A stretch of DNA of 64,000 nt from Candidatus Bathyarchaeota archaeon (GTDB lineage Archaea; Thermoproteota; Bathyarchaeia; Bathyarchaeales; Bathycorpusculaceae), in NCBI GenBank assembly GCA_026014485.1, contig JAOZIE010000023.1, forward strand, positions 62,001 through 126,000. The letters run 5' to 3'. Below, piece by piece: positions 52,276-60,825 of this stretch. Made by a program: the position numbers and the translations under genes. The notes below the pieces were generated by a model, which saw only the letters and a list, made by a program, of their open reading frames with translations, was not told the DNA's origin and searched no databases. Within the stretch, counting starts at the first letter, position 1, and every line of letters starts with the position of its first letter.

Positions 52276-53490
52276 ATGACCCAGACTGGCGGCTTAACTT
52301 TTTCGAAGGCATTACGGGAAACGTTTGTTGCTTACGCCTTCGACTTGGTCGGGTTAGCTGCGGGCTTCTTGGTTGCCTACGAACTTGGCGTTTTCAAAAT
52401 AGCGCCTTGGGCTATAGCCCTCTACCCCGCGGTTCTTGGCTCTAAAGGCGTAATTGAAGGCATACTCAGCGGGCGCCTAAGCACCGCGTTGCACTTGGGT
52501 ACTGTTTATCCACGGTTTTCCAAAAACACAAAAAGCTTCTACAACCTGATTGAATCCGTAGTCGTCTTAACTTTAATAACCAGCGTCGCCATGAGCGCAA
52601 TTTCTCTGGTTTTCGGCACCCTTTTTTGGGGGATAACCTTCGCGGATTTCCCCGCTATCTTGTCTGTGGTGGTGGCAACTATGGCGTTGGGGCTTGCTCT
52701 TTTGGCGGTAACTGTGAAAGTGGCTTTTGTTTCTTTCACGAAAGGCTTAGACCCCGACATCATGGTGTACCCCATAATGTCCGCAGTCGCCAGCATATTC
52801 ATAACCCTATGCTACATTGTAACCCTCAACCTCTTCTTACTAAACAACGCCATCGGCGTTTGGACTGTTGCCCTTCTCGGTGGTACTCACCTGCTGCTGG
52901 CAATCTACATTTTCCCCAAGAACCTACATGAACAAGAATTCATCAAAACCATACGAGAATCTTTGGCTGCGTTGATGATTGTTGCTTTAATAGTCAACGT
53001 AACTGGGACTCTTCTACGCGGAATAAGTCGTTACGCAAACAGCCGAATAGAATTCTACACCGTATATCCCGCTTTAATCGGCTTAGTGAGCGATGTCGGC
53101 GCAGTTGTAGGTTCCACTGCAACCACCAAACTGGCTTTAGGCATGATTAAACCCAAGCTTTCCTCAATAAAGCACCACGCAGTCACCATCCTAACCGCTT
53201 GGCTTGCTTCAATCGTGATGTTCATAGCGTTGGCTTTCGTGGCTCTGTTTATTCACGGAATATTCACTCCCACCGCCTTCTACAACAGCCTCACTGTTTT
53301 GCTTCTCACTAACGTGATTGCAGTAACCTTGATTGTTGTCCTTTCCTTCGCGATTTCAATTGTCTCTTTCCAGAAAAGTCTAGACCCGGGAAACTTTGTA
53401 ATACCCATCGAAAGCGCGTTTGCCGCCAGTATAACCTCGGTGGCTCTGCTTTTGGCTCTTGCTTTGTTGAGCTTTATGTCGGTGATATAG
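52276..53490 (+). CDS. MgtE-like divalent cation transporter (two membrane domains)
   Basis: The 404-residue protein has about ten membrane helices arranged as two copies of the MgtE membrane domain. Each copy has a glycine-rich entry segment (ALYPAVLGSKGVIEGILSGRLST and VYPALIGLVSDVGAVVGSTATTKL, the first given to its core) and a late LDPD/LDPG motif (TKGLDPDIMVYPIMS; SLDPGNFVIPIES) that forms the ion pore. The N-terminal and CBS regulatory domains of bacterial MgtE are absent. The next two genes encode PhoU/TrkA-C proteins that probably regulate it. Confidence 0.85.
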   Translation: MTQTGGLTFSKALRETFVAYAFDLVGLAAGFLVAYELGVFKIAPWAIALYPAVLGSKGVIEGILSGRLSTALHLGTVYPRFSKNTKSFYNLIESVVVLTLITSVAMSAISLVFGTLFWGITFADFPAILSVVVATMALGLALLAVTVKVAFVSFTKGLDPDIMVYPIMSAVASIFITLCYIVTLNLFLLNNAIGVWTVALLGGTHLLLAIYIFPKNLHEQEFIKTIRESLAALMIVALIVNVTGTLLRGISRYANSRIEFYTVYPALIGLVSDVGAVVGSTATTKLALGMIKPKLSSIKHHAVTILTAWLASIVMFIALAFVALFIHGIFTPTAFYNSLTVLLLTNVIAVTLIVVLSFAISIVSFQKSLDPGNFVIPIESAFAASITSVALLLALALLSFMSVI

Positions 53491-53543
53491 CATGATTAAA
53501 ATATTCCATAACCAATATTTATCGACGGAGCGCCTCTGACTGT

Positions 53544-54155
53544 ATGCCTAGCTTCGAAAGAATCGAATACAAACCCATACCTGTCCGAGACCTTCTTGTG
53601 GAAATGAAGAACCTGTCTGAACTCATGATTGACTTAGCCTACTCAGCCGCACTGTTCAACGATAAAGAGCTTGCCGAAGACGTTTTAACTCTTGAAAGCC
53701 ACATCGACACATTAAGTTACCTGTTAGACATGGAAATCATGGTGGCTGCCCAAGGCGACCCCAAGGACGCTGAAGCCCTGATCGGAGTCTCTACAGTGGC
53801 GGCTGCTACAGACAAAATTTCCGACGCCGCCGCCGACATAGCCGCCATCGTGACGCGCAGCATCGGCATCCATCCCATTGTCGGTGAAGTCTTCGAGAAG
53901 GTTGAAGAGCGCCTCATGAAGGCAACCGTGAAAAAGGGCTCTGTAATTGTTGGAAAACGGCTAGATGACCTTGACTTAGCCGCCCGAATGGGCGTAGATG
54001 TAATTGCCATACGTAGAAACAGGGACTGGATAATAGACCCCGCTGACGATGAATGCGTCCTTTCCGGGGATACCCTGATAACGCGGGGTGCACCTTTAGG
54101 CACCAACGAGTTCAAGGAACTTGCTGAAGGAAAACTGACTAAACTCGAGGACTGA
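53544..54155 (+). CDS. PhoU/TrkA-C domain protein (COG3273-like), first copy
   Basis: The 203-residue protein has an N-terminal PhoU-like helical bundle (about 12-110; EMKNLSELMIDLAYSAALFN, given in part) and a C-terminal TrkA-C (RCK_C) domain (about 115-195) with VKKGSVIVGKRLDDLDLAARMGVDVIAIRR and DDECVLSGDTLITRG. RCK_C domains bind small ligands or ions and gate transporters. It follows the MgtE-like gene by 53 bases and is a diverged duplicate of the next gene. Confidence 0.87.
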   Translation: MPSFERIEYKPIPVRDLLVEMKNLSELMIDLAYSAALFNDKELAEDVLTLESHIDTLSYLLDMEIMVAAQGDPKDAEALIGVSTVAAATDKISDAAADIAAIVTRSIGIHPIVGEVFEKVEERLMKATVKKGSVIVGKRLDDLDLAARMGVDVIAIRRNRDWIIDPADDECVLSGDTLITRGAPLGTNEFKELAEGKLTKLED

Positions 54156-54157
54156 CT

Positions 54158-54751
54158 TTGAACCAGCATGAAAGAATTAAAGAAATCGCTGCTCAGTTTG
54201 TCGAGCTTAAAGACACCTCAGAACTGATGATTGACCTTGCTTATTCCGCGCTGTTCTTGAACAGCCGAGAACTAGCTGAAGAAGTACAGCAACTCGAAGA
54301 ATACATGGATAACCTTCACACAGACTTCGAACTACTCGCCTTAACAAGCGACTTCACAGAGGAAGAAGCATCTGGCTTCTTGGGACTAATCAGACTGGCT
54401 GTGGCAACAGAGAGAATCGCGGACGCCGCCGCTGAAATGGCTGAAGTCGTCCTCAGAGGTATCGAGCCGCATCCCGTTCTAAAGTTAACCATAAGAGAAG
54501 CAGAAGAAACCGTCACACAGGCATGCGTCACCCGAAACTCCCCGCTGATTAACCAAACCCTCAAGGAAGCACGATTACCCGAAGAGACAGGCATGGCTGT
54601 GTTAGCTATAAAGCGGGCGGGCAAAACTCTACGTCCCAAATCTGACTCAAAAATCCAGTTAGGCGACATCTTAATCGCGTCGGGGTACGCTGAGGGCGTT
54701 GAAGACCTGAAAAAACTTGCTTCTCCCGAGGAAGTCTGCGACATAGAGTAG
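54158..54751 (+). CDS. PhoU/TrkA-C domain protein (COG3273-like), second copy
   Basis: The 197-residue product starts at TTG 54158, 2 bases after the previous stop; the nearby ATG at 54169 is out of frame. Layout matches its neighbour: PhoU-like bundle with KDTSELMIDLAYSALFLNSRELAEE (in part) and a TrkA-C domain with INQTLKEARLPEETGMAVLAIKRAGK and IQLGDILIASG. The two copies may form a heteromeric sensor for the MgtE-like transporter. Confidence 0.87.
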   Translation: MNQHERIKEIAAQFVELKDTSELMIDLAYSALFLNSRELAEEVQQLEEYMDNLHTDFELLALTSDFTEEEASGFLGLIRLAVATERIADAAAEMAEVVLRGIEPHPVLKLTIREAEETVTQACVTRNSPLINQTLKEARLPEETGMAVLAIKRAGKTLRPKSDSKIQLGDILIASGYAEGVEDLKKLASPEEVCDIE

Positions 54752-54818
54752 TTTAACTCCTTATTCTGAATTCATTAACACTATAAGTCTGCTTGCAAAG
54801 TAGCTTAGCGGAGGCATC

Positions 54819-55184
54819 ATTATCCCCCAAGCAGAGGAAGCGGCCAAGGACGCAAGTGGCTTTGTTTGTCCTAACGGTTCATGCCGCAAAGTTTTTGCCC
54901 ATCCGCTTAAAGCAATTACTGTCGGCGTCTCAGCGGAGCCTTACAACGCTTGCCCCTACTGCTTAACTGAACTTCCAGAGGGCACAAAACCCGTTCCGTT
55001 AAGTACAGCAAAAGACGAGCAAACCCCAACTGCAACTGAGCCACGCGAGGCAATCACTAAGTCTTCTGCCTGCAAAAACTATCTGGGCTTCCTAAGCCAA
55101 AGGTCAGAGGGTACCCCAATCCCCGACGAATGCTTAACCTGCTTGTGCATCGTTCAATGTATGCTGAAGACAGCGAACGTGTAG
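54819..55184 (+). CDS. Zinc-binding small protein with a non-canonical AUU/AUC start
   Basis: A 121-codon frame ends at TAG 55182-55184. It holds three Cys groups: CPNGSC (about 17-22), CPYC (about 46-49) and CKNYLGFLSQR...PIPDECLTCLCIVQCM (about 86-117), a pattern I associate with small archaeal zinc proteins. No ATG, GTG or TTG lies between the in-frame TAG at 54801-54803 and the conserved region. GGAGG (54810-54814) sits 4 bases before ATT 54819 and 7 before ATC 54822, and CTATAAG (54781-54787) is a TATA candidate. I therefore infer initiation at ATT or ATC. Confidence 0.65.
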   Translation: MIPQAEEAAKDASGFVCPNGSCRKVFAHPLKAITVGVSAEPYNACPYCLTELPEGTKPVPLSTAKDEQTPTATEPREAITKSSACKNYLGFLSQRSEGTPIPDECLTCLCIVQCMLKTANV

Positions 55185-55404
55185 TCTTTTATTTACACCG
55201 TTACTTTTTAAGCAACCAATAGCTCTCTTCAAAAACCATAAGGAGACCCCATCTTCCTGACACCTACCACGTTATGCGCCAAATAAAAAGAGTGCAGCTT
55301 AGACCCTGCATGTGCCTGCCCTACTCTAACAATGATGTGGCAGAAGACATGCACTGAAAAATAGAAAAATTATGATTGGAAGGGTAAAGGAAAGGAATTA
55401 GTGT

Positions 55405-55755
55405 TTACTGTTTGTCGTTCTTTTTCTTCTTTTCTGGAGATGCACTTGCGTTTTCAGCTTCAGCTACTGGTTCTTCCTCTTTCTTCTCTTCCATCTCAGT
55501 TGTGATTTCCTCGATTGGTTTTGGCGGGGGTGTTGTTGCCATTGTCCAGCCGATCCACGCACCAATCAGTAGTATCGCAACGAACGCTACAAGAACGGGT
55601 ACCGCAATTAGCCAGTATCTTACTGCTTCTAAGGAGCCAACGTTTAGCCACGGCTGAATTAGTTGCTCGTAACCAAAGAGTGCAACTAAGTAAACTACAG
55701 TAACAACTGCACAGACAGCAAGTATCGCTCCACCTATTGCTTGATCTTTACTCAT
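55405..55755 (-). CDS. Two-helix membrane protein with charged tail
   Basis: The 116-residue product has two membrane helices (GGAILAVCAVVTVVYLVALF, about 8-27; WLIAVPVLVAFVAILLIGAWIGW, about 48-70) and a long C-terminal tail dominated by Pro, Glu and Lys (KPIEEITTEMEEKKEEEP, then EKKKKNDK). It resembles conserved archaeal small membrane proteins of unknown role. It lies alone between the zinc protein (convergent) and the adenosylhomocysteinase gene. Confidence 0.75.
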   Translation of the reverse strand: MSKDQAIGGAILAVCAVVTVVYLVALFGYEQLIQPWLNVGSLEAVRYWLIAVPVLVAFVAILLIGAWIGWTMATTPPPKPIEEITTEMEEKKEEEPVAEAENASASPEKKKKNDKQ

Positions 55756-55834
55756 TGTGATTCACCACTTATAGAAGCATGTTTATGGTCATTGTGCTTT
55801 TAAAGTTTATCCTGACTTTCAACTAGCCCCAGCT

Positions 55835-57091
55835 CTATGTGGTTCCCATTTCCCATGTTGAAAGGTACTTCTGCTGCTCAGGCGTCAATTTGTCGATTTT
55901 TATGCCCATGGCTTCAAGTTTTAGCTCGGCAACTTTCTCATCGATTTCTTTAGACACGGTGTACACTTTGGGAGGCATCTTTTCGGCTTTGACGATGCTT
56001 TCTGCGCAAAGCGCTTGGTTGGCAAAGGACATATCCATCACTTCCGACGGGTGACCCTCTGCTGCTGACAAGTTTACCAGTCGTCCTTCTGCTAGGAAGT
56101 AGAGTCTTCTGCCGTCTTCAAGAGTGTACTCCTCCATGTTGGGGCGGATGGTTCTCTTAGCTTTTGACAGTGATTCAAGACCTGAGATGCTGATTTCAAC
56201 GTTGAAGTGTCCACTGTTGGCGATTATGGCGCCGTCTTTCATCTTCTCCATATGTTCTTTGCGTATGACGTTTATGTCCCCTGTTGCTGTAACGAAAAGG
56301 TCTCCGATGGCTGCGGCTTCCGACATCTGCATAACACGTAACCCATCCATGGCGGCTTCCAGCGCTTTTGTTGGAATCACTTCGGTTACAATAACGTTTG
56401 CACCTAAGCCCCGAGCGCGCATAGCTATGCCTCTGCTACACCAGCCGTAGCCTGCGACAACAAAGTTTTTACCTGCCAAGAGAACGCTTGTGGCTCTTAA
56501 TATGCCGTCGATGGTGCTTTGGCCTGTGCCGTAGCGGTTGTCAAACAGGTATTTGGTGTAGGCGTCGTTGACTGCTACTATCGCGTACTTGAGGCTTCCA
56601 TCCTGCTCCATGGCTCTAAGTCGAACTACGCCGGTGGTTGTCTCCTCAGTTCCGCCTTTAACTTTTTCCAGTTGACTGGGGCGTTTACTGTGTAATGTAC
56701 CTACCAAGTCAGCGCCGTCGTCAAGGGTTATTTCAGGTTCAAAGTCAAGCACTTTGTCTATGCAGTTGTAGTATTCTTCAGTGTTCTGTCCGCGCCAGGC
56801 AAAAACGTTGATGCCTTCTTCAGCCAACGCGGCTGCTACGTCATCCTGTGTGGACAGCGGGTTAGAACCGCATAGGGCGACTTTTGCTCCGCCCGCAGCT
56901 AACGTCTCGACGAGCACGGCGGTTTCTTTGGTTACGTGTAGGCACGCGCCCAAAGTGAGTCCCTCGAACGGTTTTTCTTTGGTTAATCTTTCTTTGATTT
57001 GGCATAGAACTGGCATGTGCGCCGCGGCCCATTCGATCTGCAGTTTGCCTTGAGGCGCCAGTGCCTTGTCTTTAACTTGGCATTCGTCCAT
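55835..57091 (-). CDS. ahcY: S-adenosylhomocysteine hydrolase
   Basis: The 418-residue protein carries the AdoHcyase blocks: [57 protein letters not shown], the NAD-binding [20 protein letters not shown] (about 216-235) and GHFNVEI. It recycles the product of SAM-dependent methylation, consistent with the several methyltransferases in this window. Length is usual for archaea. Confidence 0.96.
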   Translation of the reverse strand: MDECQVKDKALAPQGKLQIEWAAAHMPVLCQIKERLTKEKPFEGLTLGACLHVTKETAVLVETLAAGGAKVALCGSNPLSTQDDVAAALAEEGINVFAWRGQNTEEYYNCIDKVLDFEPEITLDDGADLVGTLHSKRPSQLEKVKGGTEETTTGVVRLRAMEQDGSLKYAIVAVNDAYTKYLFDNRYGTGQSTIDGILRATSVLLAGKNFVVAGYGWCSRGIAMRARGLGANVIVTEVIPTKALEAAMDGLRVMQMSEAAAIGDLFVTATGDINVIRKEHMEKMKDGAIIANSGHFNVEISISGLESLSKAKRTIRPNMEEYTLEDGRRLYFLAEGRLVNLSAAEGHPSEVMDMSFANQALCAESIVKAEKMPPKVYTVSKEIDEKVAELKLEAMGIKIDKLTPEQQKYLSTWEMGTT

Positions 57092-57240
57092 TTTGATCCC
57101 TTCTTTCAGAAAGAATCAGTGGACTACCTATTTAGAATTTGCTTCCGACAGAGCATCCGTCCATGTATTTTGCGTTTCCCCTTTTTGTGGGACAGCCTTT
57201 TTTCTAGTTCTGAAAGTTGGAAAAGCTTATTTACGCCCTG

Positions 57241-57259
57241 CTCGAACCTACTGTTCGAG
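57241..57259 (+). promoter_or_regulatory. Hairpin overlapping the ribosome-binding site of the gene at 57269
   Basis: CTCGAAC-CTACT-GTTCGAG is a perfect 7-bp inverted repeat. Its right arm contains the start of GAGGT (57257-57261), the likely Shine-Dalgarno for the TTG at 57269. A DNA operator or an RNA hairpin that hides the binding site are both possible. Confidence 0.5.
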
Positions 57260-57268
57260 GTAATGTAA

Positions 57269-57874
57269 TTGAAGGAACCCTTCGCCGAATTTGTCAAAAC
57301 CGCTCTTGGTCCCAAAACTCTGTTAATTACTTGCGGTTTGCCTGCAAGCTACAAAACTGAAACTTCGCAGGAAGCTGCAAAAATTAAAGGCTACACAATC
57401 CTACGTAGTGACTTGATTCGGCTGGAAGTTCTCAAGAACGAGGACATATTCGACGCAAAAGTCGCTGGAAACATGAATAAACGGTTGTCCGTGTATGATG
57501 AGGTTTTCCGCAGAGCAGATGAGTTGGCCGCAAAGAACGATGGTGGCATAATTTTGGATGCGACTTTCGTGACGCAAGAGTTGAGGCGGCGTGCGGCGGA
57601 GATTGCAGCGAAGCACGGTTTGACCTTCGTTATTATGCAGACTACTTGTCCGCAGGAAGTTTCTGTTGCTAGAATTAAGCGGAGAACCAAAGAGAAGTAC
57701 GAGTCCAACGCCCTTACCGAAGAAGCGTATCTTGCGAACAAGAACAAGTTTGAGCCTGTGGATTTGGATGACTTGAAAAGCCGTTATCCGCAGTTGAAGG
57801 TGACGCAGTTGATGGTGGATACGTGCCGTGATGAACCCGACCAATGGTTCATAATTGGCATGGAACAACGGTGA
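57269..57874 (+). CDS. P-loop kinase-like protein (AAA_33 type) with variant Walker A
   Basis: The 201-residue product starts at TTG 57269 after GAGGT. It has a P-loop-like CGLPASYKTETS (about 21-32) in which the usual Gly before Lys is Tyr, a Walker B-like GGIILDATF (about 91-99), and a LID-like region with IKRRTKEKYES. It resembles the polynucleotide-kinase/zeta-toxin-like AAA_33 group. The substrate is unknown. It is followed by a PHP phosphoesterase 18 bases on, and a phosphotransferase-like gene is close by on the other strand. Confidence 0.8.
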   Translation: MKEPFAEFVKTALGPKTLLITCGLPASYKTETSQEAAKIKGYTILRSDLIRLEVLKNEDIFDAKVAGNMNKRLSVYDEVFRRADELAAKNDGGIILDATFVTQELRRRAAEIAAKHGLTFVIMQTTCPQEVSVARIKRRTKEKYESNALTEEAYLANKNKFEPVDLDDLKSRYPQLKVTQLMVDTCRDEPDQWFIIGMEQR

Positions 57875-57892
57875 AGCTGGCAAAGCAGCGCC

Positions 57893-58762
57893 ATGATAAT
57901 TGACCTTCATATACACTCAAAAAGCTCCGATGGCAAATTCGCCGCAGAGGAAATCTTAACGGAAGCAAAGGCGCGGAACATAGGCTTTTTGTCGATTACG
58001 GACCACGATTCGATAGGCTGCCAAACCCGCGCTGTTGCCTCTGCGAAGGAAGTGGGCATCCGCTACGTTTGCGGTGTAGAGTTGAATGTGACTTTTTCGC
58101 ATCCGCGGTTCCGCGCAGGCAAGGCGGTTTCGCTGGATTTCTTGGGTTACCAGTTTAATCCCCAAGACGAAGCCCTGCGGAGCAAGCTGGATTTGATGGC
58201 GAAGTACCGCGAGGAACGCGCCGCAAAAATCTTGGAAAACCTAAACGGAGACTTCGCCAAGGAAGGCATCTCGGCGCTGACTAAGGCGGACCTTTCGGAG
58301 ATTGAGGCGTCGGTTGATGGCGTGTTGGGTAGACCTCACATTGCGGATTATTTAGTGAAGAAGCAGATTGTCCAAACGCGGCAGGAAGCCTTCGATAAGT
58401 ATTTGGTGAAATGTGATGTGCCCAAGTACCCGCTGTATCTGGCGGAGGCTTCAAAGCTGGTGCGGGATGCTGGCGGCAAACTGGTTTTGGCTCACCCCAA
58501 CGACCCCCACGGCACCTCGCTTGCGGCGTTGACAAAGTCTCTGCCTGAACAAACCGACATAGTGCAGGAATCAATGCTACCGTTCATAGACGGCGTGGAA
58601 TGCTGGCACTCCCGACACGACACGGCAACAACGCAGCATTACTTGGAATTTGCTAAGACGCGTGGTTTGTTGATGACGGGCGGAAGCGACTGTCACCAGA
58701 AACCCGTCGTTATGGGAACCGTCCAAATTCCCCGCTGGGTAGCTGACCAATTCCAAATGTAG
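57893..58762 (+). CDS. PHP-domain phosphoesterase
   Basis: The 289-residue protein has the PHP metal-binding motifs: DLHIHSKSSDG (His6, His8), ITDHDSIG (about 35-42), CGVELNVTF, VLAHPND and a C-terminal GGSDCH. The family includes histidinol phosphatases and 3',5'-nucleoside bisphosphate phosphatases (RNase AM/YciV-like), which this length and the DLHIHS/TDHDS opening resemble. It is in one unit with the P-loop kinase-like gene. Confidence 0.88.
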   Translation: MIIDLHIHSKSSDGKFAAEEILTEAKARNIGFLSITDHDSIGCQTRAVASAKEVGIRYVCGVELNVTFSHPRFRAGKAVSLDFLGYQFNPQDEALRSKLDLMAKYREERAAKILENLNGDFAKEGISALTKADLSEIEASVDGVLGRPHIADYLVKKQIVQTRQEAFDKYLVKCDVPKYPLYLAEASKLVRDAGGKLVLAHPNDPHGTSLAALTKSLPEQTDIVQESMLPFIDGVECWHSRHDTATTQHYLEFAKTRGLLMTGGSDCHQKPVVMGTVQIPRWVADQFQM

Positions 58763-58776
58763 TTTGGTTGGTTTAG

Positions 58777-59787
58777 CTACAGTTTTTCTGCGTACGTCTG
58801 GGCTAGTTTGAGGTAGGCTGTTGCTTCTGCTGATGCGGCTTGTTTTTCGTTGTCGTTTATGTTGGGGTCGTTGAGTCTGAAGCCGACGACTTTTCCGCGT
58901 ACGTATGCTCTGTAGCACTTGTAGAATGCCAACAGCTTCTGCAGTTCGTTGTCGCCTGAGTAGCTGATGTATTTTTCTACGAAGAACTCGGACAGGTCGG
59001 TTTTGCCTTTGAAGTCGAGGTCCATGGCTAAGAATGCCATGTCGGCGGCGACGTCTGAGAATCTGAATCGTTCGTTGAATTCTATGGCGTCGAAAATGTA
59101 GACTTTGTCGGTGACGAATATGTTGCCTGAGTGGATGTCTCCGTGGCAGTCTTTAACTTTGCCTTCTGCTATTCTCTTCTCGAACAGGGGTTTGTTGCTG
59201 CTGAGGAAATCGTTGATTTTCTGCTTTATCTCTTGGTAGCTCTGTGGGGATATTGTTTTGCCCACCACGTTTTGGGTTTGTTCAAAGTTTTCTTCCCAGT
59301 TCGTTTTCACCGTTTCGAAGGAGCCTACTTCGTTTATTCGTTTGTTGGTTTCTGCTTTTGCGTGGAACTCGGCGATTATCTTGGCGATGTTGTCGATTAG
59401 TTGTGTGTCGACTTTGTTTTCTTCGAGGAGTTTGGTCATGATTCTTTCTTGGGGTATCCGCTTCATTTTCAGGGCGTACTCGACGGTTTCTCCTTGGCCT
59501 TTTATGCTGATTGTGTTTCCGTTGTTGTTGATGGTTGCGACTTCGATGTACATGTCTCCGCAGAGTCGTCTGTTAAGTGTTAACTCTTTTTCGCAGAAGT
59601 ACCGCCTTTTTTCAAGGGTGCTGAAGTCCAAGAAGCCGAAGTTTACTGCTTTTTTGACTTTGTAGACGAAGTTTTGGGTTATGAAGACGTAGGATATGTG
59701 GGTTTGGATAAGTTGGATTTGCCCTGCATTTTCGGGGTGGGCTTGGTTTTTCATCAGGGCTTCCACGACTTGTTTTTGGGTTTGCAT
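58777..59787 (-). CDS. Aminoglycoside-phosphotransferase-like kinase
   Basis: The 336-residue protein has a protein-kinase-like fold signature of the APH family: VYKVKKAVNFGFLDFSTLEKR (ATP-lobe Lys), CHGDIHSGNIFV (catalytic loop with Asp, about 213-224) and IFDAIEFNERFRFSDVAADMAFLAMDL in part (metal-binding Asp). In bacteria this type of domain is often fused to an AAA_33 kinase domain; here an AAA_33-like gene is encoded nearby on the other strand. Substrate unknown. Confidence 0.85.
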   Translation of the reverse strand: MQTQKQVVEALMKNQAHPENAGQIQLIQTHISYVFITQNFVYKVKKAVNFGFLDFSTLEKRRYFCEKELTLNRRLCGDMYIEVATINNNGNTISIKGQGETVEYALKMKRIPQERIMTKLLEENKVDTQLIDNIAKIIAEFHAKAETNKRINEVGSFETVKTNWEENFEQTQNVVGKTISPQSYQEIKQKINDFLSSNKPLFEKRIAEGKVKDCHGDIHSGNIFVTDKVYIFDAIEFNERFRFSDVAADMAFLAMDLDFKGKTDLSEFFVEKYISYSGDNELQKLLAFYKCYRAYVRGKVVGFRLNDPNINDNEKQAASAEATAYLKLAQTYAEKL

Positions 59788-59950
59788 GCTGGTTAGCTTC
59801 CTTGGCTTTTCTTTTGTTTTGTTTGAACAATCTTCGCGGGGTAATATAGGATTATCTGAAATTCCAAGTCTAAATATGGCATATTACGATATTATAATTA
59901 ACCGTTAAATATCACCTCAGAGTTTAAGTTATAGTTATCCAACGGGAGAA

Positions 59951-60058
59951 ATGCGGGTGGGAACCGAAGAAACAGCGGCTTTACGGGAAGCCCTCAAAGA
60001 GTGCGGCTACTCAAAGAAAATCATAGACCGCATCCTCAATTGGTACCAAAAACACTAA
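59951..60058 (+). CDS. Very small helical protein (35 residues)
   Basis: The frame from ATG 59951 encodes MRVGTEETAALREALKECGY, then SKKIIDRILNWYQKH. GGGAG lies 3-7 bases upstream of the ATG and an AT-rich TTATAG lies near 59929-59934. The sequence is a good two-helix mini-domain with heptad-like spacing (LREALKECGYS..IIDRILNWY). It looks like a real small gene but I can name no function. Confidence 0.5.
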   Translation: MRVGTEETAALREALKECGYSKKIIDRILNWYQKH

Positions 60059-60072
60059 CCTACTGCGTGTAT

Positions 60073-60684
60073 CTATTTTTGGATGTACCCCAAGACTTCA
60101 TCCATTTGTCCTTTAGAGATGCTGCCTGACTTGTGAAGCGACTCGACAATTTCAGAAATTTTTGCTAAAGAATCCACTTTGAATCCCATCTTCTCCAAAC
60201 TCTCCTTGCCGCCTTGCTCCCTGTTCACCACCACAAGCAGCTGCTTCACGTTCGCGCCCAGTTCCCGAAGCGGTTTTACGCCCTCGATTTTGGATAAGCC
60301 CTCGCTAACGACATCATCAAAAAACAGCAGGTTATCGCCTTCAGCTACTTCTGCACCTGCGATTCTGCCCGTGACGCCATAGGCTTTCGTTTCTTTTCGA
60401 ACAATGACACAGGGCAAATCCAGTCTGCAGGCGATGCTGGGCGCAATCAATGCCCCTTTAAGTTCAATAGAAGCCAATTTGTTTATTTCCTCAGCAGCTA
60501 CAAGCGGCTTGATTTTTTCTGCGGCTGCATCTGCGATGGTGCAGAGTTCTTTTGGCGAGGAAAGCAGGCGCGCCATGTCGATGTAGTAGGGGCTGGTGGC
60601 TCCTGACTTGATTTTGAAGGTTCCGAATTTTATACAGCCCGAACGGTAAAGGGCACCCGCGACTTTTTCTGTGTTAACGTTCAT
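60073..60684 (-). CDS. pyrE: Orotate phosphoribosyltransferase
   Basis: The 203-residue protein has the OPRT layout: GCIKFGTFKIKSGATSPYYIDMA (N-terminal hood), VIVRKETKAYG (substrate loop) and the PRPP-binding LLFFDDVVSEGLSK (about 130-143). It makes OMP from orotate in pyrimidine synthesis. The PRPP motif usually reads EDVVTTGGS; here it is DDVVSEGLS, so the Thr-Gly part is altered. The rest of the family is well kept, so I hold to OPRT. Confidence 0.88.
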   Translation of the reverse strand: MNVNTEKVAGALYRSGCIKFGTFKIKSGATSPYYIDMARLLSSPKELCTIADAAAEKIKPLVAAEEINKLASIELKGALIAPSIACRLDLPCVIVRKETKAYGVTGRIAGAEVAEGDNLLFFDDVVSEGLSKIEGVKPLRELGANVKQLLVVVNREQGGKESLEKMGFKVDSLAKISEIVESLHKSGSISKGQMDEVLGYIQK

Positions 60685-60825
60685 TTCAAAGTCCCCAGAT
60701 TTGAGTATGCCCCCATAAATTTAACCGTTTACCGCTTCCAAGAAAAGGCTGCCTACTTGGGGTCTTTTTTTGGTTGGGAACCGCTACAGTCAAAAGCCTC
60801 GAAACAAATCTTAAGTGTGAAAATC

